NCBI RefSeq assembly: GCF_003641145.1
Contig: NZ_CP032744.1
Coordinates: 2,480,001-2,544,000, forward strand
Direction of reading: 5' to 3'
Source of the DNA: Lactiplantibacillus paraplantarum
Lineage (GTDB): Bacteria > Bacillota > Bacilli > Lactobacillales > Lactobacillaceae
Length of the DNA: 64,000 bases
Part shown: positions 34,597 through 42,609 of the stretch, in pieces
Layout of the letters: each line of letters starts with the position of its first letter
Numbering within the stretch: position 1 is the stretch's first letter
Position numbers and translations under genes: made by a program
The notes under the pieces: generated by a model
Told to the model about the DNA's origin: nothing
What the model saw: the letters and a program-made list of their open reading frames with translations, nothing else
The model's database searches: none

Positions 34597-35214
34597 TTGA
34601 AAACATTTAAAAGCATTATGAGCTGGGTGGTCCCGATTGCGATTGGCTTGATCATCGCCCTACTGATTCGTCAGTTCTGGTTTACTATGGTCAAAGTCGA
34701 TGGGACTTCGATGCAACCGAATTTACAAAATAACGAACGCGTTGTGGCTTTTAAGACTAGTAAAATCAAAGCAGGTTCCGTCGTCGTCTTCAACGCCTAC
34801 GGACTCGATCCGAACCAGACCGACAAAAACGCCGTTTATGTTAAGCGGGTCATTGGGATGCCTGGGGATACGGTCCGCTACACAAGTTCCGGTAAACTTT
34901 ACGTGAACAACAAATTAGTCAAGCAAACCTATCTCAAAAATAAGTATCAACAGACAACTGGTTCCTTCATGGCTAACAGCCATAGCAAGTTCACGGGTTG
35001 GACCCTCAATAGTTTGAGCCATGATCAAGGCTGGGCCAAGTCCGTGACCAACAATACCGTACCGAAGGGCTACTACTTTGTCCTTGGTGATCACCGGAGC
35101 GTCTCTAACGATGGCCGTTATTGGGGACTCGTTCCTAAGAGCAAGATGATTGGGGTTGTCAAAGCATGGCCATGGCAGAACCGCAAACAATATATTAATA
35201 ACTACCAACCTTAA
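34597..35214 (+). CDS. lepB: Signal peptidase I
   Basis: The membrane-anchored serine protease of 205 residues cleaves Sec/Tat signal peptides outside the membrane. One N-terminal anchor helix (about 10-30) is followed by box B with nucleophile Ser38 (DGTSMQPN), box D with general-base Lys83 (YVKRVIGMPGD) and box E (VLGDHRSVSNDGRYWG). It is a single-anchor Gram-positive SipS-like type. The start is TTG at 34597 with AAGGGAG eight bases upstream. Monocistronic, with a terminator right after (35232-35256). Several exported proteins in this window are natural substrates. Confidence 0.95.
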   Translation: MKTFKSIMSWVVPIAIGLIIALLIRQFWFTMVKVDGTSMQPNLQNNERVVAFKTSKIKAGSVVVFNAYGLDPNQTDKNAVYVKRVIGMPGDTVRYTSSGKLYVNNKLVKQTYLKNKYQQTTGSFMANSHSKFTGWTLNSLSHDQGWAKSVTNNTVPKGYYFVLGDHRSVSNDGRYWGLVPKSKMIGVVKAWPWQNRKQYINNYQP

Positions 35215-35231
35215 GATTTGAACACCTTATC

Positions 35232-35256
35232 AGCAAGTCGTTAACTGCGGCTTGCT
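35232..35256 (+). terminator. Terminator after lepB
   Basis: AGCAAG ... CTTGCT stem followed by TTTTTTG, about 18 bases after the stop codon. Confidence 0.75.
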
Positions 35257-35370
35257 TTTTTGTTATACAGATGACTCGTTTGTATTTGCAGTGTCCTCAC
35301 TTATTGCCGATGTAAGGTCATTGGCGTCATTAGGCAGAACCGTCAACAATACAACAATCATTTTCAAAAC

Positions 35371-35427
35371 TAACAAATAAACGAATCAACAAAGTTATGA
35401 ACAACTTGTTGATTCGTTTATTTGTTA
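35371..35427. terminator. Perfect 22-bp palindromic hairpin, bidirectional terminator
   Basis: Arms 35371-35392 and 35406-35427 are perfectly complementary with a 13-base loop, between convergent transcripts. Confidence 0.65.
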
Positions 35428-35531
35428 ACCAGACTTTTATCCACAGTTAATAACTTAATGCCGTTATCCACAGTATCTACATAAGTCTTCAATTGACTTG
35501 ATCAGTTTTCTGAACGGATTATCAAATCCGC

Positions 35532-35999
35532 CTACTTTTGCCGTTGGCGTCGATCCCGGACCCAAAAATACGCACAAATAATCGGGCTTAAAGGAACCAA
35601 AATAACTGCCATCAAAATATTCTTAAAGAAGTTGATAAAGCCATCCATGAAGTCACTCTTAGCTTCAACTTGCGGTGTTAATGCGGTTGGAACGGGCTTA
35701 GGCTTTGTCCGCTTGGCTGCTACTGACCATGGTCGGCCGGAGTCTTGAATGATTTGCTCATCATCTGGTCGCGTTGCCGGCATTTCCTTGGGTTGCTTAC
35801 GCCAGACTTGAAACACCCGTGGCCAACGATACTTCACGATTGGAAACAGCACGAGCGCACAAATAATACTGTAAATGACGAACGGATTAAATTCTAACAC
35901 GATCCGATTGACTTCCTGACGCGCCGTAAAAAACATGATAATGAAGACGGCAATTGCACCGTAAAACCAACTAATTAGTAAATGACTCGTTTTCCACAC
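35532..35999 (-). CDS. Uncharacterised membrane protein (155 aa)
   Basis: The 155-residue protein has two N-terminal helices (about 5-24 and 38-55), a basic Pro/Lys-rich middle (about 65-110) and a C-terminal amphipathic/transmembrane segment (FINFFKNILMAVILVPLSPIICAYFWV). No family recognised. The GTG start at 35999 is supported by GGGGAGGTGG six bases upstream and lies 29 bases inside the preceding acetyltransferase gene, so the two are translationally coupled. It is the last of a three-gene run (small membrane protein, GNAT, this). Confidence 0.65.
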   Translation of the reverse strand: MWKTSHLLISWFYGAIAVFIIMFFTARQEVNRIVLEFNPFVIYSIICALVLFPIVKYRWPRVFQVWRKQPKEMPATRPDDEQIIQDSGRPWSVAAKRTKPKPVPTALTPQVEAKSDFMDGFINFFKNILMAVILVPLSPIICAYFWVRDRRQRQK

Positions 36000-36468
36000 G
36001 TTGTGCCACCTCCCCGGTTGTCGACATACTCAATCGCACCATACTTTTACACTGCAAGCCATCTTCGTAGATTGGGTCTGGATAGTTATCCACAAAGAAG
36101 TTGACCCACACCGCAATCATCTCAAAACCAGCGTGTTGATAAATCGCTAGTTGCCGCAACGATGAATTACCAGTACCAATTTGCAGTTCATCACAGGTCG
36201 GCGCCGCTTGGCAGACTGCAATCGCAGTTGCCAGCAAAGCCTTAGCAATGCCGCGATGCTGATATTCGGGCGCCACCGCAATATTTTTGACTTCCCACAC
36301 CCCTGTTTTGAGCGTTGTCAACACGACAACACCCACCACTTGTCCATCTTGTTGATAACCATAACATTGGCCTGTCGATAAGTACGCTGTGACCTGTGCC
36401 CAAGATGGATCGGCTAATAACAGTAAATCCCGTGGAATTTGAGCTGCCGCTATCGGTTGGATCTTCAT
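35971..36468 (-). CDS. GNAT-family N-acetyltransferase
   Basis: This 165-residue acetyltransferase has the acetyl-CoA loop clearly seen in VKNIAVAPEYQHRGIAKALLATAI (Q/R-x-x-G-x-A pattern), the IGTGNSSLRQLAIYQHAGFEMIAVW segment and the tail FFVDNYPDPIYEDG. It resembles YdaF/YkkB-like members with unknown acceptor. The start overlaps the stop of the small upstream membrane-protein gene by four bases, and its 3' end overlaps the next gene by 29 bases. All three are therefore one operon. Confidence 0.87.
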   Translation of the reverse strand: MKIQPIAAAQIPRDLLLLADPSWAQVTAYLSTGQCYGYQQDGQVVGVVVLTTLKTGVWEVKNIAVAPEYQHRGIAKALLATAIAVCQAAPTCDELQIGTGNSSLRQLAIYQHAGFEMIAVWVNFFVDNYPDPIYEDGLQCKSMVRLSMSTTGEVAQRVENESFTN

Positions 36469-36716
36469 GACCGCCGCCTTTGATGCCGTTGATAGCCGTT
36501 ACCCCAGCATACATAAGGAATGATGACTGCGATAATTGCTAAAGCATACTCGCGCACCGTTAAGTTCATGGCATTGACCACGACAAGGTATGCCAAAAAG
36601 GCCGTCCATAAGACCGGAACAATGCCGCCAATCCAAAAATGGCGACTGGCTGTGAACAAATATTCTTCTAAGATAAAGATAACAATTGCAATAACACCTA
36701 AAATTAGTAATTGCAT
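36465..36716 (-). CDS. Small uncharacterised membrane protein (83 aa)
   Basis: This 83-residue hydrophobic protein has three short predicted helices (about 1-18, 28-47, 56-72) and a basic C-terminus (GYQRHQRRRS). The ATG at 36716 follows AGGAAGTGG. No family recognised. First gene of the operon with the GNAT acetyltransferase and the 155-residue membrane protein. Confidence 0.65.
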   Translation of the reverse strand: MQLLILGVIAIVIFILEEYLFTASRHFWIGGIVPVLWTAFLAYLVVVNAMNLTVREYALAIIAVIIPYVCWGNGYQRHQRRRS

Positions 36717-36750
36717 GGGGCCACTTCCTAACTTGTGATTAACGCAGTGA

Positions 36751-37056
36751 CTACTGCTTGTTTAACTGTTGTAGCATATCCACAAAACGTCCGATTGTTA
36801 AGTTAGCCACATCTTCATCGGAATAGAAGATGATCATTTGGGACCGTTGTTCTGGGGATAAGTTCGCTTGGGAGCCAAAATAAACTAGGTAAACGTCCGC
36901 GCTATGGTCCGTCAAACTCTGACCATAATCTGTATCTAACGTGAAGTTGAAATCTGCGCCTAATTGTTTTTCCATGGCGGCCATGAAAGCTTGCACATCC
37001 GCAGTTGCGACCGTCTCTTGGCCGGCCACCGTACTCGTAATAACATTAACTTGCAT
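36751..37056 (-). CDS. Uncharacterised small soluble protein (101 aa)
   Basis: This 101-residue acidic soluble protein (MQVNVITSTVAGQETVAT onwards) has alternating predicted beta and alpha segments and ends MLQQLNKQ. The ATG at 37056 has GAGGGG eight bases upstream; a longer frame to 37089 runs through that site. The segments SADVYLVYFGS and IIFYSDEDVANLTIGRFVDML recall small cellobiose-PTS EIIB-like or regulatory folds but no catalytic cysteine is seen, so I assign no function. Confidence 0.6.
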   Translation of the reverse strand: MQVNVITSTVAGQETVATADVQAFMAAMEKQLGADFNFTLDTDYGQSLTDHSADVYLVYFGSQANLSPEQRSQMIIFYSDEDVANLTIGRFVDMLQQLNKQ

Positions 37057-37149
37057 TTTAAAAACCCCTCGTTTAAATTTTAAACTCAATTTTCACAGTA
37101 GCGCACTTTTGTATAAACCGCAAGCCGCTAGTTGTCCACAGTGGATAAC

Positions 37150-37788
37150 TTATTTCGTGGTTTGTAATGCAAACTTATCCCCAGTATAAGCCACTGTAGT
37201 TATCGTACTAGTCGTTAAGATTTGCTGAGGTGCCCGCTTTCCAGTCGCTAAGTAATAGATTGCGCGTAGTGGCGCACTATCGACAATGATTAAAGCATTG
37301 CCACGGTCCGGTGTTGCAGTCATGACTTGTTGCAGCCCATCCTGATACCGATCCCAGAATTCATTCCCGCTCTCAGCCAATCCATCCGCATCGTGATCAT
37401 GTAACAACGTCTGCAATTCACTAGGCGTCTGATCTGCGGCAAAAGCGGCGACACTCGGGTAACCCAACTTAGTCGCAAAACCTGACCAAACCGCCGCGCA
37501 TTCAGTTCCTTCAAAGCCACCATAAAATGGCGCGCGTAACGCGACTAACGTTCGCAACTTAACCGGTTGTGCCCGTGAGCCTAAGATAATGCGCGCAGTC
37601 TGAACCGCCCGACTCGCATCACTAGCGAAGGCGGTATCAAACGTTGTCGATGCTAACTGCTGCGCGACCGCTGCTGTTGCCTGTTCGCCAGCCGTCGTTA
37701 ATGGCGTACCGCTCCAACCCTGGAACCGGTCAAGTTGAGTAAAGTACGTTGCCCCAGCAACGACTAAGTGTAAGGTGATTGATTTCAT
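37150..37788 (-). CDS. Histidine-phosphatase-fold protein with missing RHG motif
   Basis: The 212-residue protein has the phosphoglycerate-mutase-like fold. The N-terminus reads LHLVVAGATYFTQLDRFQGWSGTPLT, whereas active relatives carry LVRHGxTxxN-xxxRxQGWxDxPLT. The Arg-His pair that forms and accepts phosphate is replaced by Val-Ala. The second region (FASDASRAVQTARIIL) keeps the SDLxRAxxTA-like Arg, and the C-terminal catalytic His region is altered to VDSAPLRAIYY. It is therefore probably catalytically dead and may act as a binding or regulatory protein. Ribosome site GGAGAAT precedes the ATG. Confidence 0.75.
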   Translation of the reverse strand: MKSITLHLVVAGATYFTQLDRFQGWSGTPLTTAGEQATAAVAQQLASTTFDTAFASDASRAVQTARIILGSRAQPVKLRTLVALRAPFYGGFEGTECAAVWSGFATKLGYPSVAAFAADQTPSELQTLLHDHDADGLAESGNEFWDRYQDGLQQVMTATPDRGNALIIVDSAPLRAIYYLATGKRAPQQILTTSTITTVAYTGDKFALQTTK

Positions 37789-38108
37789 GGTTAATTCTCC
37801 GTTAGTTTTTTTAGATTATTAAACTATTTTAGCATAAAAACCGGGACGGACAAACGGACTCTAAGACTTGTTTAATATGAATTTGAGTAGAATTGTCATT
37901 AGAACAACGACTGTTCAAAGGTTATTTTCCACCTTAATTAATAATCCGCAAACAAAAATAGCGGTCTTATGATGAAACTAAATTGGCCCGATAATAATTA
38001 ACCAAGTGATATTTAACAAAAAAAGATTGCACAGCACTCTGCTGAACAATCTCATTAAAGACGCCCCCCATCGCTGGCGGGCCTTATCAATCAAAATTTA
38101 TCTGATCA
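37789..38108. other. Intergenic, terminator and AT-rich sequence
   Basis: Contains the usp terminator (38024-38052), a small GC-rich hairpin GCCCCCC...GGCGGGC near 38062-38080, and an AT-rich stretch likely bearing the promoter of the phosphatase-fold gene. No ORF is seen. Confidence 0.4.
38024..38052 (-). terminator. Terminator of the usp gene
   Basis: On the minus strand AGATTG..CAGCA - loop - TGCTG..CAATCT is followed by a run of seven T, 57 bases after the usp stop. Confidence 0.72.
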
Positions 38109-38552
38109 CTACCGAATTACCAGTACTGAAATTGGTGCGTGCTTAGCCATATATGCGGCTTGCGAACCGAAGTACTTGCGAACACCGTGCTTGGCCACTG
38201 AGCCAATGACTAGTAGGTCGGGCTTCAACGCTGGAATCACCGTCTTTACGATGGTTTCACCAGGGTCACCTTCATCGACGACCGCGTTCACTTCCGCCAC
38301 CCCGAAATCTCGAGCTAATTTCTGATACTGCTGGACGTGTTCTTCCAAATCCTTGCGTTGGCCATGAACAAAATCTTTGCTCATCGCTTCATACACGTTC
38401 ATATTATCCTGTTCCAAAATTGAAACGATGGTTAACTTAGCACCGTCACTCTTGGCCCGGTTAATGGCGTACCGAAACGCTAACTGCGCGTCATCCGAAT
38501 CATCAACCCCGACTAAGATGTGCTTAAATTCCTTAGGACTCATCTCTGACAT
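38109..38552 (-). CDS. Universal stress protein, UspA family
   Basis: This cytoplasmic 147-residue protein has a single Usp domain. The beta-1 segment HILVGVDDSDDAQLAFRYA and the ATP-binding G-x2-G-x9-G-S/T region near the C-terminus (VIGSVAKHGVRKYFGSQA) are present, so it is likely of the nucleotide-binding dimeric type. The ATG at 38552 follows GGGGAGTGGAG. Monocistronic, with a terminator downstream. Induced by stress in related bacteria; nothing in this sequence shows the regulator. Confidence 0.92.
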   Translation of the reverse strand: MSEMSPKEFKHILVGVDDSDDAQLAFRYAINRAKSDGAKLTIVSILEQDNMNVYEAMSKDFVHGQRKDLEEHVQQYQKLARDFGVAEVNAVVDEGDPGETIVKTVIPALKPDLLVIGSVAKHGVRKYFGSQAAYMAKHAPISVLVIR

Positions 38553-38623
38553 ATGGCTCCACTCCCCATTCTCTGATAATCTGACTACACCCTTATTTTC
38601 ATCAATTTAGGCGTAATTGTCAA

Positions 38624-39193
38624 TTATGACTGCGGGGCATTTTGTTTCAACACACGCGCCGGATTACCGACCACGATAACGTTATCTGGAAACGAATGCG
38701 TTACGACAGCCCCGGCACCAACAATCACGTTGTTACCCAACGTCACTCCGGGTAAGATCACGGCACTGCCACCAATCCAAACATCATTACCAATCGTAAT
38801 CGGTGCAGTCCGTTCCGCTTCAGTCCGCCGCACAGTTGGGTCTAATGGATGAGCAGGCGTGTACAAGCCAACTTTAGGACCGAATTTGCAATCATTACCG
38901 ATCGTAATCAGCCCTTCATCACATAACGTGACCCCATGGTTAGCATAAAAATGATTACCGATACGAATGTTGACGCCATAACTAAATTCAAAGGTCGGTT
39001 CAACGAAGAACCGGTTACCGGCTGAACGTAGGAGACTTTTCATCTTAGTATTCCGGTCATCATTATCAGCAATCTGATTATATTGCATTAACTTCGTCCG
39101 CACGTCTCGCCGACGTTGCTGTAGGATTGGTGATTCTAAGTACAATTCACCATTAATCATCTGTTGATACGCTGGGTCATTATCGATTTCCAT
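38624..39193 (-). CDS. Maltose O-acetyltransferase-type protein (paralogue)
   Basis: The 189-residue hexapeptide-repeat acetyltransferase is similar to the gene at 33782-34402. An N-terminal Mac domain (YQQMINGELYLESPILQQRR) and hexapeptide coils (ITIGNDCKFGPKVGLYTPAHPLD, VWIGGSAVILPGVTLGNNVIVG) are visible, with catalytic His in TPAHP. Substrate is a sugar or galactoside. AAAAGGAAG precedes the ATG. The upstream region has the dyad GTATGATACTTTAAGCATAC near 39210-39231, a possible operator. Confidence 0.9.
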   Translation of the reverse strand: MEIDNDPAYQQMINGELYLESPILQQRRRDVRTKLMQYNQIADNDDRNTKMKSLLRSAGNRFFVEPTFEFSYGVNIRIGNHFYANHGVTLCDEGLITIGNDCKFGPKVGLYTPAHPLDPTVRRTEAERTAPITIGNDVWIGGSAVILPGVTLGNNVIVGAGAVVTHSFPDNVIVVGNPARVLKQNAPQS

Positions 39194-39289
39194 GTTTAAC
39201 TTCCTTTTAAGTATGATACTTTAAGCATACCACACCGTTCAAAATTGCTGTATGATGGTTTAAATAAACCTATTGAAAGTAGTGGTTCC

Positions 39290-39973
39290 ATGCAATACGC
39301 AATTTTTGATCTCGATAATACCATCCTTGACTTTGACCGCGCTGAAGCTGCCAACCTCGCGACCGTCTTTCAGCATCATGGCGTCACTGATATTCGCCGT
39401 GCAGAAAATGAGTATCAGGCCTATAACGAAACTGTTTGGCAACAAATCGAACAAGGTGCCGATCGTGATAGCTTGTTAGACCAACGATTTCAAGTCTTTC
39501 TAGGCACACTGGGCATCACCGTTGACGGTCCTACGGTTCAACAAGAATACGACCAATTATTAGCGCACAGTTACCAAGTAATTCCCGGCGCCCACGAACT
39601 TTTGCGCACGCTGACCAATGCTGGGGTGACCTTACTCGTCGGCACTAACGGTATCAAACACACCCAGCTCAGTCGCTTGGCAGGTGCCCATATGACGCCC
39701 TATTTTGATCATATCTTCATCTCTGAAAGTATCGGTTATGCCAAGCCGAACCCACACTTTTTCAGCGCTATTCATGACCAATACCCAGACATGACGACCA
39801 CGAATACCGTCATGATTGGTGATAGCCTGCGTTCAGACATCGCGGGAGCGGCCACCGTCCAGTTACCTAGTATCTGGTACAATCCACGGCATGTGCATAA
39901 CGACACCACGATTGCCCCAACTTACACTGTGGATAACTTTAAGCAAATGCAAAAACTGTTATTAACAGCTTAA
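39290..39973 (+). CDS. HAD-IA hydrolase, YjjG-like nucleotidase
   Basis: This 227-residue HAD-superfamily phosphatase has motif I FDLDNTILDFD (nucleophile D7), motif II VGTNGIKHTQLSR, motif III Lys in GYAKPNPHFF and motif IV MIGDSLRSDIAGA. This arrangement and the DFDRAEAANL cap start match the YjjG/YfnB group of pyrimidine nucleotide 5'-phosphatases, which clear non-canonical nucleotides. The ATG at 39290 is preferred over the upstream frame at 39245 because the family starts directly before motif I; its ribosome site is weak. Divergent to the O-acetyltransferase gene. Confidence 0.87.
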   Translation: MQYAIFDLDNTILDFDRAEAANLATVFQHHGVTDIRRAENEYQAYNETVWQQIEQGADRDSLLDQRFQVFLGTLGITVDGPTVQQEYDQLLAHSYQVIPGAHELLRTLTNAGVTLLVGTNGIKHTQLSRLAGAHMTPYFDHIFISESIGYAKPNPHFFSAIHDQYPDMTTTNTVMIGDSLRSDIAGAATVQLPSIWYNPRHVHNDTTIAPTYTVDNFKQMQKLLLTA

Positions 39974-40356
39974 ACGCAAAAACAATCAGCAAACTCTGTG
40001 CGTAAGCCTAACGTGTCTTAAAAACTGAACTATTTAACATATTAGGTCCTATGCGGAGTAGTTGTATCGACGACGCTTAACTTAATAACCTGCTTACCTT
40101 GATTTCCAATCAACAAAAAGACCAATTGCCGAATCAGCAAGAAAAGCAATTGATATCAAACAGTTGTCGTTGCTTGATTCAAGATTCGGTCGTGAAACAA
40201 TGATAATAGCAGTTCATTTGGGTAAGCTGTCAAAACGTGCCCTTTCTTCTCAGGTGATAAGATTTTCAGATTTAATCCACTTGACGATTGCTATCAATTA
40301 ACGTGCGAGAAGAATAGCTAAAGGAACGGGCTTAAAAATGAGTTATATTCAAATTT
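39974..40356. other. Intergenic with an imperfect dyad; no gene seen
   Basis: Between the HAD gene and a minus-strand membrane protein. It contains an imperfect dyad from CCGAATC (40129) to GATTCGG (40189), enclosing GAATCAGCAA/TTGCTTGATTC. No credible ORF. It may be a terminator region or decayed sequence. Confidence 0.35.
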
Positions 40357-40917
40357 TTATGAAAAGAAGCCGTCGCGCCGGTAATCAACGCTTAGGCTCA
40401 AAAAAATCACAAGCAAGGGTACTTTTAATACCTGAGATAATATCAGCATCCATCTAATTTTTTTAAAGATCGTCACCGTTAATGCCTTTTTATCACTGTC
40501 TAAAGTATCACTGCTTTGTGCGCCGGCAATCAACTGCTGCATCTCCTTTATTGGACCTAAACTATCCACAAACGCAATTACAAAAGAAATGAAACCAACA
40601 CACTTCATAATAGAAAAAACCAAAAGCATGTACTGGTAATCAGTATTTAGCACGAGTTCACTAAAGACTAAGACCGGTATCGATGCCAGTAAGAACAGTT
40701 GCATTATCAATCGTATTTTTTCCGACCTTGTCTTATTTCTTTTTTTGAGTTTAACTAGACCTAATTTCAATAAGAATTGTTTTTGATGCTGAATTTTTTT
40801 ATCTATAAAATGTGTTACCAAATAGTACAAGCAACCATAAGCGAAAAGTATGATAACCTGTTTGAATAGCATCGATTGGAAAATCAGCATGAGCAGCTCA
40901 TTCGAATATGAAGACAT
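40357..40917 (-). CDS. Uncharacterised four-helix membrane protein
   Basis: The 186-residue membrane protein has about four hydrophobic helices (near 8-35, 68-90, 95-120, 150-175) and a strongly basic cytoplasmic loop between the first and second (LVKLKKRNKTRSEKIR). No family recognised. The region is more AT-rich than the surrounding genes, with frequent AAA/TTA codons, which suggests transfer. AAAGGA precedes the ATG but at long spacing. It lies downstream of a terminator and a short peptide frame with a double-glycine motif; a role as immunity protein is one possibility, not supported by homology. Confidence 0.55.
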   Translation of the reverse strand: MSSYSNELLMLIFQSMLFKQVIILFAYGCLYYLVTHFIDKKIQHQKQFLLKLGLVKLKKRNKTRSEKIRLIMQLFLLASIPVLVFSELVLNTDYQYMLLVFSIMKCVGFISFVIAFVDSLGPIKEMQQLIAGAQSSDTLDSDKKALTVTIFKKIRWMLILSQVLKVPLLVIFLSLSVDYRRDGFFS

Positions 40918-40980
40918 TAATTTAAAAAATCCTTTCTGAAGTCACCTAAGTATCTTAGCTTAGATAGCAGTATTTAATGA

Positions 40981-41027
40981 AAAACGTTGTGTCTAGATTT
41001 CTCATTGAAATGAAGCACAACGCTTTT
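40981..41027 (-). terminator. Terminator-like hairpin
   Basis: AAAACGTTGTG at 40981-40991 pairs with CACAACG(C)TTTT at 41016-41027, enclosing an inner ATTTC/GAAAT stem. On the minus strand it ends in a T-run and lies after the short peptide frame. Confidence 0.6.
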
Positions 41028-41085
41028 GGTATTAGAAAATAAATGATTATACGCATGAAGAATAACACTATTATGATCCATCAGG

Positions 41086-41217
41086 TCAGACAAGGGTTAT
41101 TGCCCATGCACCTACTTTGACAGCGGAGATTATATTCTTAGTTGCTAACAACACAAACCCAAAAGCTACTACGCCGCCGATAACTTCCAATACTTCGCGT
41201 CCATTAAATTCAGGCAT
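41086..41217 (-). CDS. Possible small peptide with double-glycine leader-like motif (43 aa)
   Basis: A short frame encodes MPEFNGREVLEVIGG followed by a very hydrophobic 28-residue tail. The segment before GG has Glu at -8, Val at -7 and Val at -4, matching the double-glycine leader pattern of class II bacteriocins and export peptides. The ATG at 41217 has no recognisable ribosome site, and the open frame continues upstream for about 50 codons without a start, so it may instead be the remnant of a larger gene. A terminator-like hairpin follows (40981-41027), then a membrane protein gene. Confidence 0.3.
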   Translation of the reverse strand: MPEFNGREVLEVIGGVVAFGFVLLATKNIISAVKVGAWAITLV

Positions 41218-41653
41218 TTTATGCTGAATGTTTTCAATGCCATCGGAAACAGTCACAAATTCAGGAGCTGTAAGTGGAAAACCTGCGTTATTCCAATAAA
41301 TTTCGATAATAGTGAAAGCCTCATTGCTTGATCTAGTATAATAGGTAGCTAGAAACTAAGAACACCCGTGGCTAAATATAATAATATGTATTGTGCGTCT
41401 GGTTGAAATTCATTAACATAATCTGCAAAGCCTATTGAATGGACACACTGCATCTCATCCGATATAAATCAGGTAATGATCACACTTTTATTTAACCAAA
41501 GTAACTTAAAAACATAAGAATTTTCACGCCTCTCTTATTGTGCCTATCGGATATTTCCGTAGCTAAGTGGGCTGATTTGATTGACTAGACTCGTATCAAT
41601 GCCATTGTCCTCATCAAACCGTATAAACAATCATTAACCTCAATTAAAAAAGC

Positions 41654-41703
41654 CATGCAGCCCCATTCTTACAGTTACGACACAGTAAGAATCAGGCTTC
41701 ATG
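41654..41703. terminator. Hairpin, probable terminator
   Basis: CATG-AGCC-ATTCTTAC at 41654-41672 pairs with GTAAGAAT-GGCT-CATG at 41685-41703 with small mismatches. Confidence 0.45.
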
Positions 41704-41867
41704 ACCCATAACACGTTTCAAATTTAACCACGCGGCGACGATTGGCAGGAACACCTGTCAATTGATGCCCACCGCACGGCCCAATCAAAGTGACACTAGC
41801 CACACCTATTCTTACAAGGTCAGCACTAGCTATTTTGGCCCACAAGTGAGCCCCTTTTTACAATTCA

Positions 41868-42461
41868 CTATTCTTCAATCTGAACAAAGTGTGTGTTACC
41901 TAGTCCACCGCCAACTTGCATGACACTGCCGCCATGCCGAAGCTTGCCCAAGTTAACGGGGCGGAAATTCAACGGCCGGACGAGCGCCGCGAATTCTTTC
42001 TTGGCAGCCACGTCATCGCCCGCATAGAACAAGACCCGTTTTCCCGGCCCATCAACGTGCCCATCCATAAACTCTGGTGGAATCGTATTGAAGGCCTTAA
42101 TGACCCGGGCATTGTTCGCCGCGCGAGCAATGACTTCACTCCCAGTCAACGGGGCCGTCTTAATTTTCTTAAAGTCGGCCGTAAACTGGTTCGTCACGTC
42201 CACCACGATCCGTTGCTGATAATCGGCGACCTGTGCTAATACCGTCGGCGCCTGTTCAAACGGCACCGCAAGAATGACTAACGGTTGTTGTAAGGCTTCA
42301 GCAACTTCTACAAAAGCCACATTGGCAGCAAACTCGGCGCGCCGTGTTGCTAAACTAGCCGCACCACTGTGCCGACTTAATTTGATTTGATGATCACCGC
42401 GCGCAAAGGTCTTGGCTAATACTGTGCCGACCGTCCCGGCACCAATAATTCCAATTTCCAT
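41868..42461 (-). CDS. NAD(P)-binding F420-reductase-like oxidoreductase
   Basis: The 197-residue cytoplasmic protein of the NADPH-dependent F420 reductase superfamily starts with a Rossmann fold, MEIGIIGAGTVGTVLAKTF. It continues with the domain's conserved VILAVPFEQAP, VVDVTNQF and ARVIKAFNTIPPEFMDG segments. In organisms without F420, such as lactobacilli, these act on unknown substrates with NADP(H). The start ATG at 42461 is six codons into the longest frame and has GGAGG upstream. Monocistronic. Confidence 0.88.
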   Translation of the reverse strand: MEIGIIGAGTVGTVLAKTFARGDHQIKLSRHSGAASLATRRAEFAANVAFVEVAEALQQPLVILAVPFEQAPTVLAQVADYQQRIVVDVTNQFTADFKKIKTAPLTGSEVIARAANNARVIKAFNTIPPEFMDGHVDGPGKRVLFYAGDDVAAKKEFAALVRPLNFRPVNLGKLRHGGSVMQVGGGLGNTHFVQIEE

Positions 42462-42609
42462 AACGATCCTCCACCTCATTTTCTAATAATGGTTTGAATT
42501 AACCGACTTATCCGGCCCGTTATCACGGACTGTCAGGGGTCGTCTAGACCAAACCAGCTTATCTTAATGATAGCGGAATCATTATGGAATTGCACCTCAT
42601 ACGCGTCAA

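Larger units (their letters stand above)
35215..35531. other. Intergenic with two terminators
   Basis: Contains the terminator of lepB and a second perfect 22-bp hairpin at 35371-35427 between convergent genes. No ORF is seen. TTATCCACA repeats occur at about 35430-35475 (TTATCCACAGTTAATAAC and TTATCCACAGTATC) and resemble DnaA boxes; two in a row without DnaA or AT-rich array are not enough for an origin. Confidence 0.45.
40918..41867. other. AT-rich accessory intergenic region
   Basis: Contains a terminator-like hairpin (40981-41027), a short possible peptide gene (41086-41217) and a hairpin at 41654-41703. The rest shows no ORF above the noise. Some of it is likely decayed coding sequence, because the frame around 41090-41350 stays open without a start codon. 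Confidence 0.4.

Noticed and set aside
35430..35475. TTATCCACA sequences as a possible replication origin
   Set aside because: Only two DnaA-box-like sites, no dnaA/dnaN genes and no AT-rich unwinding array nearby.
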